A DNA stretch of 14,984 bases, taken from the NCBI GenBank assembly GCA_964390555.1, contig CAYMJU010000165.1:1-14984 (forward strand), given 5' to 3'. The position numbers were made by a program, and so were the translations under genes. Source of the DNA: CAVTWS01 sp964390555. GTDB lineage: Bacteria > Actinomycetota > Acidimicrobiia > Acidimicrobiales > SHLQ01. The notes below the pieces were generated by a model. That model saw nothing but the letters and a program-made list of their open reading frames with translations. It was not told the origin of the DNA and did no database searches. This document shows, piece after piece, positions 6,900 to 13,130 of the stretch (the first letter of the stretch is position 1; each line of letters begins with the position of its first letter).

Positions 6900-8021
6900 T
6901 TAGAGCACGCTCCGGTTGAAGGCGCGGCCGGATCGGCCGTGGCGGACGAGCGACTGCGGGCCGTCGACCTCGTCTCGGGCCACCTCCTCGAGCTGGTCGC
7001 GGCGCTCGGCGCGGACAGCGAAGTACAAGTCTTCGAGCGTCGGTTCCCACGGTTCGACCCGGGTCAGGCGCACGCCGTTGGCGTGCAGGCCGTCGATGAG
7101 ATCCGGCACCCGATCGACCCGGTCGACGTGGACCTCCAGCGGCACACCCGGAGCCGAATCCGCGATGCGCCGAACTCCGGGCAACCTTTTCAGGACTTCG
7201 AGACCGTCGGGATCGACCGCCTCGAAGCGGATCACGGCGTCGGGCCAGTAGCGCCGGCAGAGATCGGTGGGGGAGCCGGCGATGAGGTCGGTCCCGCCGT
7301 CGAGCACGACGACACGGTCGGCGAGCCCTTCGGCTTCAAGAAGGTGGTGAGTGCACATGAGGACCGTGTGCCCGTCGTGGGTCATCTGGCGGATCAGGCC
7401 CAGCACCGCGGCGGCCGATTCGGGGTCCAGTCCCGATGTCGGTTCGTCGAAGAGCAGGAGCTCGGGGTGGTGAAGGATCGATCGCGCCAGCGCCAGGCGC
7501 GTCTTCATGCCGGTGCTGTAGCCGCCGACCTGCTGGTCGAGCGCATGGTCGATGCCAAATCGAGCCGCGCACTCGCGAATGCGGTGCCGGACGTCGCCGC
7601 TGAGCTCGTAGAGCTCGGCCGCGTAGACGAGGTTGTCGTAGCCGCTCAGCCGGTCATAGAGCGCGGGCTTGGCGGACACGACCCCGCAGCGGCGCCGCAC
7701 CGCCTCGCCGTCGATGCCCGGGTCGACGCCGAACACCGAGACGTCGCCGGAGTCCGGCTCGAGCGCGCCGGTAACGACGCGGATGGCGGTCGTCTTGCCC
7801 GCACCGTTGGGCCCGAGGAGCACCGTTATCTGGCCCTCGGGCGCTACGAGGGTCATGTCGTCCAGGGCCTGAACCGGTCCGAACGATCGCGACACACCGC
7901 GCATGTCGATGGCGATCGACGTGGGCTCAGGTTGTGGCGATGGCGGACTCGTCGGGTGGGCTACCGGGGCGGATGTGAGCGCGGGTTCTGTGGTCGGGGC
8001 CGACGCGTCGAGATGCACCAC
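6900..8021 (-). CDS. ABC transporter ATP-binding protein
   Basis: 373 residues if begun at the GTG at 8021; the frame also opens at an ATG at 8120, which would overlap the ruvC ATG. I prefer 8021 because codons above it have more A/T at third positions, include a rare TTA, and resemble no ABC domain. Residues below use the 8021 start. The domain begins near SIAIDMRGVSRSF. Walker A GPNGAGKT is at 70-77, signature YSTGM at 168-172 (variant of LSGGQ), Walker B LLLFDEP at 188-194 with D192 and E193, and the H-loop CTHH at 223-226. The Q-loop glutamine is not obvious: the region reads VVSAKPALYDRLS. A C-terminal domain of about 130 residues follows the nucleotide-binding fold. It should drive the permease encoded two bases downstream. 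Confidence 0.85.
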   Translation of the reverse strand: MVHLDASAPTTEPALTSAPVAHPTSPPSPQPEPTSIAIDMRGVSRSFGPVQALDDMTLVAPEGQITVLLGPNGAGKTTAIRVVTGALEPDSGDVSVFGVDPGIDGEAVRRRCGVVSAKPALYDRLSGYDNLVYAAELYELSGDVRHRIRECAARFGIDHALDQQVGGYSTGMKTRLALARSILHHPELLLFDEPTSGLDPESAAAVLGLIRQMTHDGHTVLMCTHHLLEAEGLADRVVVLDGGTDLIAGSPTDLCRRYWPDAVIRFEAVDPDGLEVLKRLPGVRRIADSAPGVPLEVHVDRVDRVPDLIDGLHANGVRLTRVEPWEPTLEDLYFAVRAERRDQLEEVARDEVDGPQSLVRHGRSGRAFNRSVL

Positions 8022-8105
8022 CCCTTCATCGGCGCCTGGTCGTCGCTTCGTGAGTAGTTTCGGGTTGGCATCGCGCCGATCCGCGCCCGCGAGGCGCCGC
8101 TCCGC

Positions 8106-8111
8106 TAAGGT
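8106..8111 (+). promoter_or_regulatory. Candidate leaderless promoter (-10 box) for ruvC
   Basis: TAAGGT matches TANNNT and ends 7 nt before the ruvC ATG at 8119, with no Shine-Dalgarno sequence before the ATG. This predicts a transcript that starts at the initiation codon. It also argues that the divergent ATPase gene starts further away than 8120, leaving room for promoters on both strands. Confidence 0.45.
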
Positions 8112-8118
8112 CGTACGC

Positions 8119-8682
8119 ATGTTCGTGATCGGGATCGACCCTGGACTGTCCCGCTGCGGCTACGCGTGCCTCGAGGTGCACCGGCGACGCCACAAGGCCG
8201 TGGCGGCCGGCGTGATGCGCACCGACACCGATCTGGCGACACCGCATCGGCTGCACCAGCTGCAACTCGACGTCCGGGCGCTGCTTCGCGAGTACCGTCC
8301 CGTGGCGGTGGCCATCGAGCGCGTGCTGTTCCAGACCAATGTGCGCACGGCGACGGGCGTCAGCCAAGCCAGCGGCATCGTGATGGCCGAGGCGGTGGCC
8401 GCCGGGTGCGCGGTCGTCGAGTACTCCCCGAACGAGGTGAAACAGGCGGTGGCCGGCTGGGGCGCAGCCGACAAGGTTCAGGTGACGACCATGATCACCA
8501 CGCTGCTCGGGCTCGACCAGCCACTTCGCCCGGCCGACGCCGCGGACGCGGCCGCCGTGGCGTTGTGCTACCTGGCCCGGCATCCTCTCGGCGTCGCCGA
8601 CCCACGTCTCGAACCGGTGCCCCAAGCTGCGAGGCTGCCGATGGGGTCTGGGGGCGCAACCAAGATGAGGGCAGCCCGATGA
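8119..8682 (+). CDS. ruvC: Holliday junction resolvase RuvC
   Basis: 187 residues from the ATG at 8119. An in-frame start at 7903 exists, but it lies antisense to the ATPase gene and MFVIGIDPGLSRCGY is the classic RuvC N-terminus. RuvC is a dimeric, metal-dependent nuclease that cuts Holliday junctions placed by RuvAB. All four acidic residues of the RNase H-like site are present: D7 (IDPG), E67 (AIERVLFQ), and D140 and D143 (RPADAADAAAVALCY). The stop overlaps the ruvA start as ATGA, so ruvC and ruvA are translationally coupled. The C-terminal tail (about 160-187) is basic and variable. Confidence 0.96.
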   Translation: MFVIGIDPGLSRCGYACLEVHRRRHKAVAAGVMRTDTDLATPHRLHQLQLDVRALLREYRPVAVAIERVLFQTNVRTATGVSQASGIVMAEAVAAGCAVVEYSPNEVKQAVAGWGAADKVQVTTMITTLLGLDQPLRPADAADAAAVALCYLARHPLGVADPRLEPVPQAARLPMGSGGATKMRAAR

Positions 8683-9293
8683 TCGGCTCGCTGCGCGGCG
8701 TGCTGCTCGACCGTCAGCCCGGCGAGGTCCTCGTCGAGGTCGGCGGCATCGGCTACCGGGTCACGGTCAACCCCGGCACGTCGATCTCGCTCGGAGACAC
8801 CGGCGCTGAGGTCTTCGTCCATGTGCACCACTACCAGCGCGAGGACGGGCAGACCCTCTACGGCTTCTCGTCGCGCGACGAACGATGGTGTTTCGAAGCG
8901 CTTCGCGGCGCCCACGGTGTCGGTCCGTCGCTCGCCATGGCCATCCTGGGGGTCCACGATCCGATCCGGCTCCGCCAGGTCCTCGCCACGGACGACGTGG
9001 CGGCGCTGTGCATGGTGCCGGGCGTCGGCAACAAGACGGCGGCACGGCTGCTGATCGAGCTGAAATCTCGGCTCGACCTGCCCGACGTGGTCGACCTGAC
9101 CGCGTTGACGGGTGGGGACCCGGCCGGTGGGCGGTCGAGCGCGATCGGTGACGTTCGTGGCGCCCTCGCCGAGCTCGGCTACGCACCCGACGAGGTCCGT
9201 CACGCGGTGGCCAATCTCGATCCCACCGGCGATGCCGGCGCCCTCCTCAAGCAGGCGCTGGGCGCCCTGGCCGACGGGCGCCGCGGTGCGTGA
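8679..9293 (+). CDS. ruvA: Holliday junction branch migration protein RuvA
   Basis: 204 residues from an ATG at 8679 that overlaps the ruvC stop by 4 bases; GAGGG at 8667-8671 sits 7 nt upstream. RuvA forms the tetrameric platform that holds the four-way junction and recruits RuvB. The OB-fold domain begins MIGSLRGVLLDR and includes VEVGGIGYRV and YGFSSRDER. Two helix-hairpin-helix elements follow, HGVGPSLAMAIL (79-90) and VPGVGNKTAARLLIELK (113-129). After a Gly/Pro-rich linker, domain III (about 155-197), which contacts RuvB, has ALAELGYAPDEV. All domains are complete, and the length is normal. Confidence 0.96.
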   Translation: MIGSLRGVLLDRQPGEVLVEVGGIGYRVTVNPGTSISLGDTGAEVFVHVHHYQREDGQTLYGFSSRDERWCFEALRGAHGVGPSLAMAILGVHDPIRLRQVLATDDVAALCMVPGVGNKTAARLLIELKSRLDLPDVVDLTALTGGDPAGGRSSAIGDVRGALAELGYAPDEVRHAVANLDPTGDAGALLKQALGALADGRRGA

Positions 9294-10332
9294 CGAACTA
9301 CTCACGCCGCAGGCGGTCGGCGACGACGAGGCTGACATCGCGGTCGAAGAGGTCGGCCTCCGGCCCCGCAGTCTCGACGACTTCGTCGGGCAAGCCGAGC
9401 TCAAGTCGCACCTCCGGGTCCTGCTGAGCGCGGCGCGCCAGCGGGGCCAGGCCGCCGACCACCTGTTGTTCGCCGGGCCGCCGGGGCTCGGAAAGACCAC
9501 GCTCGCCCACATCGTCGCGACCGAGATGAAGGCCGCGCTCCAGATCACGTCGGGCCCGGCCCTCGAGCGGGCCGGTGACCTGGCGGCGATCCTCACCAAG
9601 CTCAGCGACGGTGACGTGCTGTTCATCGACGAGATCCACCGTCTGGCCCGGCCGATCGAAGAAGTGCTGTACCCAGCGATGGAGGACTTCCAGATCGACA
9701 TCGTGCTCGGCAAGGGGCCGGCGGCGCGATCGATACGTCTGGACCTTCCCCGGTTCACCCTCGTCGGTGCCACGACCCGCACCGGTTTGATCACCGGACC
9801 GTTGCGCGACCGATTCGGCCTGGTCGCCCGGCTCGACTACTACGAGGTTGCCGATCTCGAGCACATCGTCGCTCGGGCGGCGACGATCTTCGGGCTCGAC
9901 ATAGATGCGCCGGGTTCCCACGAGATCGCGTCGCGCTCGCGCGGTACGCCACGAATCGCGAACCGGCTGCTTCGCCAGGTGCGCGACTTCGCAGCTGTCG
10001 AGCGCGACGGAGTCATCGACGCCGCGGTGTCCCGCGACGGTCTCGTCTTCTTCGGCATCGACGAGCTCGGCCTCGACAAGGCGTCGCGTGCGATCCTGCA
10101 GGCGGTGTGTCACCGGTTCGGTGGCGGCCCGGTCGGGTTGTCGACGCTCGCCATCTCGGTGAGCGAACCGACCGAGACCGTAGAGGACGTCTACGAGCCC
10201 TATCTGATCCAGCAGGGCCTGCTCATGCGCACGCCCCGGGGCCGGGTTGCTACGCCAGCGACCTGGGCGCATCTCGGCCTGCGCCCACCACCGCTCTCAG
10301 GTGACAGCCAGCCCGGCCTGTTCGACGGCTGA
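9286..10332 (+). CDS. ruvB: Holliday junction branch migration ATPase RuvB
   Basis: 348 residues from a GTG at 9286, overlapping the end of ruvA by 8 bases; an in-frame start at 9112 is inside ruvA and is not family-like. RuvB is the AAA+ hexameric motor that pulls DNA through the RuvA-bound junction. RSLDDFVGQ (28-36) is the family opening. Walker A GPPGLGKTT is at 64-72, Walker B FIDEIH at 113-118, sensor 1 GATTRTG at 161-167, and the arginine finger is R174 in GPLRDRFG. The C-terminal winged-helix domain includes VEDVYEPYLIQQGLLMRTPRGR. Length and motifs are complete. A 90-bp gap follows before the peptidase gene. Confidence 0.97.
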   Translation: MRDELLTPQAVGDDEADIAVEEVGLRPRSLDDFVGQAELKSHLRVLLSAARQRGQAADHLLFAGPPGLGKTTLAHIVATEMKAALQITSGPALERAGDLAAILTKLSDGDVLFIDEIHRLARPIEEVLYPAMEDFQIDIVLGKGPAARSIRLDLPRFTLVGATTRTGLITGPLRDRFGLVARLDYYEVADLEHIVARAATIFGLDIDAPGSHEIASRSRGTPRIANRLLRQVRDFAAVERDGVIDAAVSRDGLVFFGIDELGLDKASRAILQAVCHRFGGGPVGLSTLAISVSEPTETVEDVYEPYLIQQGLLMRTPRGRVATPATWAHLGLRPPPLSGDSQPGLFDG

Positions 10333-10374
10333 AGTGATCGAACCCCACCCACGGTGGTGGTGATCTGCCTGTCG

Positions 10375-10380
10375 TAGCGT
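10375..10380 (+). promoter_or_regulatory. Candidate -10 box for the M28 peptidase gene
   Basis: TAGCGT fits TANNNT. It would give a leader of about 36 nt ending in GGGGGA at 10412-10417, 5 nt before the GTG at 10423. No matching -35 box is visible. Pattern-based only. Confidence 0.3.
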
Positions 10381-10411
10381 TCTCGAAACGTTTGTTCCAT
10401 CTCAAACTCCT

Positions 10412-10417
10412 GGGGGA
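10412..10417 (+). promoter_or_regulatory. Ribosome-binding site for the signal-peptide frame
   Basis: GGGGGA lies 5 nt before the GTG at 10423. It marks translation as starting in the signal-peptide frame rather than at the later GTG (10535) in the enzyme frame, which has no comparable site. Confidence 0.5.
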
Positions 10418-10422
10418 TTTCC

Positions 10423-10509
10423 GTGCTCCGAAATCGTTCAGTCCGCCGCGGCGCGTTGGCCGTGGCCATGGTCGCCGCGCTGTTGTCGTCGACCGTCACC
10501 GCCAGCGCC
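10423..10509 (+). pseudogene. Signal peptide of the M28 peptidase, out of frame with the enzyme
   Basis: From the GTG at 10423 the frame encodes a textbook Sec signal peptide: positive start (R3, R5, R8, R9), hydrophobic core 11-21, and a likely cleavage after TASA (A29). Past about residue 34 this frame turns into Arg-rich nonsense (SRRGDRRQHRRS). The peptidase continues in the +1 frame, where codons just before 10535 read PLRAAVTADN, as expected after a signal peptide. One extra base, or two missing, at about 10511-10519 would join the two. It may be a real mutation, a sequence error or recoding. Confidence 0.65.
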
Positions 10510-10534
10510 GACGACGGCACCGCTTCGCGCCGCG

Positions 10535-11935
10535 GTGACCGCCGACAACATCGTCGATCACCTCGACGCGTTCCAGGCGATAGCCGACGCGAACGGTGGT
10601 ACCCGAGCGGCCGGAACGCCCGGCCACGTGGCGTCCGCCGCGTACGTGTCGGGCCTCCTCGCCACGGCCGGGTACCGAGTGTGGACTCAGCCGTTCACCT
10701 ACACGCAGTGGTTCGAAGACGCGGCTCCCACTATGGCTCGGATCAGCCCGACCGGGACCACGTACACGCTCGGCACCGAGTTCAACTCGATGGCGCATTC
10801 GGGAAGCGATGCGGTCACCGCGTCGCTTGTTCCCGTCGACTTGGTCCTCCCGCCCACCGGTGGCTCGACGAGCGGCTGCGAAGCGGCCGACTTCCCGCTG
10901 ATGTCAGGTCGCATCGCCCTGGTTCAACGCGGCACTTGCACCTTCCAGGCGAAGGCCGAGAACGCCGCGGCTGCTGGCGCTGGTGGCATCATCATCTTCA
11001 ACGAGGGCAACACGCCGGAACGTGTCGATGTGATCAACGGCACGGTGAACGTGTTCCAGCCGATCCCGGTGATGGACGCGACCTTTGCCATCGGCAACGC
11101 GCTCGCCGCCGCGGCCGCCGCGGGACCGGTGAGGATGGCGATCAAGGTGACCGCCCACACCGAGCAGACCGATACCTACAACGTGCTGGCCGACTCGACC
11201 ACCGGTCGGAGCGATCGCATCACCGTCATCGGTGGGCACCTCGACTCGGTGGCGGAGGGTCCTGGCATCAACGACAACGGATCGGGCACCGCGACCATCC
11301 TCGAGATCGCCCTCCAGATGGCGCGGCTCAGGATCCAGCCCCGCAACCTGGTGCGCTTCGCGTTCTGGAGCGGTGAGGAGGATGGGCTGATCGGGTCGCA
11401 GCACTATGTCGATCAGCTAACGAACCGTGACGTCCGCCGCCACGCCCTCAACATCAACCTCGACATGGTGGCGTCGCCGAACTACGGGCGCTTCGTCTAC
11501 GACGGCGACGGTTCGGCCTCGGCCGCCGCGGGACCGAACGGTTCGGACATCATCGAAGGCGTGTTCAACTCGTACTTCACGGGCCAGGGCCTGACCTTCT
11601 TGCCCACGGCGTTCGACGGCCGTTCGGACTACGGGCCGTTCATCGACCGGGGCAACCCGGCCGGTGGCCTGTTCACCGGTGCCGAGGACATCAAGACCGC
11701 GGCCGAGGCGGTGCTGTTCGGTGGCACCGCTGGCGCGGCGTTCGACGCGTGTTACCACCAGGCGTGCGACGACGATGCGAACATCAACATGACCGCGCTC
11801 GAAGAGATGGCCGACGCCGCGGCGCACGCCACGCTGACCTTTGCCATGACGACGTCGGCCGTGAACGGGTCGGGCCAAGGCGCGGGCGCCGGATCCGCCG
11901 ACTTCCTCCGCAACGGCACCCGTTTCGTCAAGTAA
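10535..11935 (+). CDS. M28 family zinc aminopeptidase with PA domain (separated from its signal peptide by a frameshift)
   Basis: 466 residues counted from the GTG at 10535; homology-like sequence already starts a few codons earlier in this frame. The opening IVDHLDAFQAIADANGGTRAAGTPGH is typical of secreted actinobacterial M28 aminopeptidases. A PA domain follows (about 98-190; ALVQRGTCTFQAKAENAAAAG). The M28 two-zinc site is complete: H235 and D237 region in IGGHLDSV, D247 in NDNGSG, E281-E282 in WSGEEDG, D310 in NLDMV and H408 in CYHQACD. The enzyme would be exported and release N-terminal residues from peptides. The signal peptide is in another frame upstream (10423-10509), so as written the export signal and enzyme are not in one polypeptide. 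The body has no other lesion, which suggests a recent mutation or a sequence error. Confidence 0.85.
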   Translation: MTADNIVDHLDAFQAIADANGGTRAAGTPGHVASAAYVSGLLATAGYRVWTQPFTYTQWFEDAAPTMARISPTGTTYTLGTEFNSMAHSGSDAVTASLVPVDLVLPPTGGSTSGCEAADFPLMSGRIALVQRGTCTFQAKAENAAAAGAGGIIIFNEGNTPERVDVINGTVNVFQPIPVMDATFAIGNALAAAAAAGPVRMAIKVTAHTEQTDTYNVLADSTTGRSDRITVIGGHLDSVAEGPGINDNGSGTATILEIALQMARLRIQPRNLVRFAFWSGEEDGLIGSQHYVDQLTNRDVRRHALNINLDMVASPNYGRFVYDGDGSASAAAGPNGSDIIEGVFNSYFTGQGLTFLPTAFDGRSDYGPFIDRGNPAGGLFTGAEDIKTAAEAVLFGGTAGAAFDACYHQACDDDANINMTALEEMADAAAHATLTFAMTTSAVNGSGQGAGAGSADFLRNGTRFVK

Positions 11936-11945
11936 CGCCCGTGAT

Positions 11946-11990
11946 TCTGTGAACGGTTACGTCCCACCACGGGACGTAACCGTTCACAGA
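11946..11990. repeat. Perfect 20-bp inverted repeat with 5-nt loop
   Basis: Positions 11946-11965 (TCTGTGAACGGTTACGTCCC) are the exact reverse complement of 11971-11990; the loop is ACCAC. It begins 10 bp after the M28 peptidase stop. As RNA it would fold very stably and could stop transcription or protect the 3' end, but no U-run follows, so it is not a standard terminator. It is the first of three adjacent hairpins before queA. Confidence 0.85.
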
Positions 11991-11998
11991 TTCCATGG

Positions 11999-12019
11999 CC
12001 GGGGGCTGCGCGCCCCCGG
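11999..12019. repeat. GC-only hairpin, 8-bp stem
   Basis: CCGGGGGC (11999-12006) pairs perfectly with GCCCCCGG (12012-12019) around a TGCGC loop. It follows the 20-bp hairpin by 8 bp. Such GC hairpins are often part of dispersed intergenic repeats in high-GC genomes; that they recur in this genome is inference. Confidence 0.6.
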
Positions 12020-12035
12020 ACCCCATCGACGTCCG

Positions 12036-12051
12036 GGAAGCTGGCGCTTCC
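12036..12051. repeat. Third hairpin of the intergenic element, 6-bp stem
   Basis: GGAAGC (12036-12041) pairs with GCTTCC (12046-12051) around TGGC. Weak alone, it matters as the third consecutive stem in the same gap. Confidence 0.4.
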
Positions 12052-12110
12052 TCGGCCGTGCTCCTCGGTCGCTCCGCTTCCCTCACAGAACGACACCGCG
12101 CGAGGGGTCG

Positions 12111-12116
12111 TACGCT
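12111..12116 (+). promoter_or_regulatory. Candidate short-leader promoter (-10 box) for queA
   Basis: TACGCT fits TANNNT and ends 9 nt before the queA ATG at 12126, which has no Shine-Dalgarno sequence. Transcription would begin at, or one to three bases before, the start codon. Confidence 0.35.
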
Positions 12117-12125
12117 TGCGTCGCC

Positions 12126-13130
12126 ATGAGCGAGCTGGACGCGTTCGACTACGAGCTTCCCGCGTCGTCGATCGCCCAGCGCCCGCTCGCGGAGCGCTCG
12201 GCGTCGAGGCTGCTCGTCGACCGCCGTGGCGGTGTGGAACATCGCCTGACTGGGGACCTGCCGGAGCTGCTCGGCCCTGGCGACGTGCTGGTCCTCAACT
12301 CCAGTCGAGTGGTGCCCGCCCGATTGGCGTTGCGCCGGCCGACCGGCGGCAAAGCCGAGGTCCTCCTCCTCGAACCCCGATCTCCCGACCGGCTCATCTG
12401 GGAGGCGCTCGTTCGCCCCAGTCGCAAGATCAGGCCCGGCACCGTGCTCACCGGCGAGCTGGGAGCGGCGGTCGCAGTCGGGGACGAGTTGGGTGACGGG
12501 CGACGCGAGGTGTGCCTGCAGGTGATCGGCGAGGTCGATGCCGCGCTCGATCGATGGGGCCAAATGCCGCTTCCACCGTACATCGACGGCACGATCGACG
12601 ATCCCGAGCGGTACCAGACCGTCTACGCCGACCGGCCCGGGTCGGCGGCGGCGCCCACGGCGGGCTTGCACCTGACCGGCGACGTACTCGACCGGTGCCG
12701 CGCTCGGGGAGCCCGGATCGCGCACGTCGAGCTGCACATAGGCCTCGACACCTTCCGGCCGCTCGCCGTCGACCGGCTCGACGAGCACCAGATGCACAGC
12801 GAGCGCTACAGCGTGTCACCCGAGTCCTGGGCGGCGATCGAGCAGGCCGACCGGGTGGTCGCGGTCGGGACCACCGTGGTGCGCACGCTCGAGGCGGTCG
12901 CAGCCACCGGCGTGCTCGAGGGGCGCACCGACATCTTCATCCGTCGGCCTTTCGAGTTCGGCGTCGTCGACGCGTTGATGACGAACTTCCACCTGCCCCG
13001 CTCCACCCTTCTGGTGCTGCTCGACGCGTTCGTCGGTCCCCGATGGAGCGACCTGTACGAGATAGCGCTGGCCGAGGGCTACCGGCTTCTGTCGTTCGGC
13101 GACGCCATGTTCGTGGAACGGCGCCGGTGA
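12126..13130 (+). CDS. queA: S-adenosylmethionine:tRNA ribosyltransferase-isomerase QueA
   Basis: 334 residues from the ATG at 12126. An in-frame start at 11949 would translate one arm of the intergenic hairpin and is rejected. QueA moves the ribosyl part of SAM onto preQ1 already placed at the tRNA wobble base, forming epoxyqueuosine. Family motifs run in order: FDYELPASSIAQRPLAERSASRLLV, VLVLNSSRVVPARL, KAEVLLLEP, ALVRPSRKIRPG, MPLPPYI, ERYQTVYADRPGS-A-AAPTAGLHLT, HVELHIGLDTFRPL, HQMHSERY, VGTTVVRTLE and the final DALMTNFHLPRSTLLVLLDAF. The length is normal. The stop overlaps the tgt start by 4 bases (GTGA), so the two queuosine enzymes are coupled. Confidence 0.95.
   Translation: MSELDAFDYELPASSIAQRPLAERSASRLLVDRRGGVEHRLTGDLPELLGPGDVLVLNSSRVVPARLALRRPTGGKAEVLLLEPRSPDRLIWEALVRPSRKIRPGTVLTGELGAAVAVGDELGDGRREVCLQVIGEVDAALDRWGQMPLPPYIDGTIDDPERYQTVYADRPGSAAAPTAGLHLTGDVLDRCRARGARIAHVELHIGLDTFRPLAVDRLDEHQMHSERYSVSPESWAAIEQADRVVAVGTTVVRTLEAVAATGVLEGRTDIFIRRPFEFGVVDALMTNFHLPRSTLLVLLDAFVGPRWSDLYEIALAEGYRLLSFGDAMFVERRR

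Larger units (their letters stand above)
11945..12090. repeat. Candidate structured intergenic repeat unit
   Basis: The stretch holds three successive hairpins and is bounded by TTCTGTGA (11945-11952) and its exact reverse complement TCACAGAA (12083-12090). It fills most of the 190-bp gap between the peptidase and queA. Size, terminal inverted repeats and internal palindromes fit a small non-coding mobile or REP-like unit, but only one copy is in view and no flanking target duplication is visible. Confidence 0.35.

Noticed and set aside
6939..8057. Plus-strand open frame of 372 codons across the ABC ATPase gene
   Set aside because: The minus strand has a complete ABC ATPase with Walker A, signature, Walker B and H-loop; the plus-strand translation has none.
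10343..10362. Possible terminator after ruvB (CCACC / GGTGG)
   Set aside because: Only a 5-bp stem with a 3-nt loop and no T-run after it; too weak to call.
11946..11990. The 20-bp hairpin as a standard rho-independent terminator of the peptidase gene
   Set aside because: The 3' arm is followed by TTCCATGG rather than a T-run. It may still affect RNA ends, so it is listed as a repeat instead.
11945..12090. The hairpin element as a CRISPR, integron attC site or phage attachment site
   Set aside because: There are no spaced direct repeats, no integrase or cas gene, no tRNA and no flanking duplication in the window.
11928..12797. Long minus-strand open frame antisense to queA
   Set aside because: It lies opposite a well-supported queA, has no recognisable domain, and its reading through the hairpin arm is a by-product of the inverted repeat. 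Long antisense frames are expected at this GC content.
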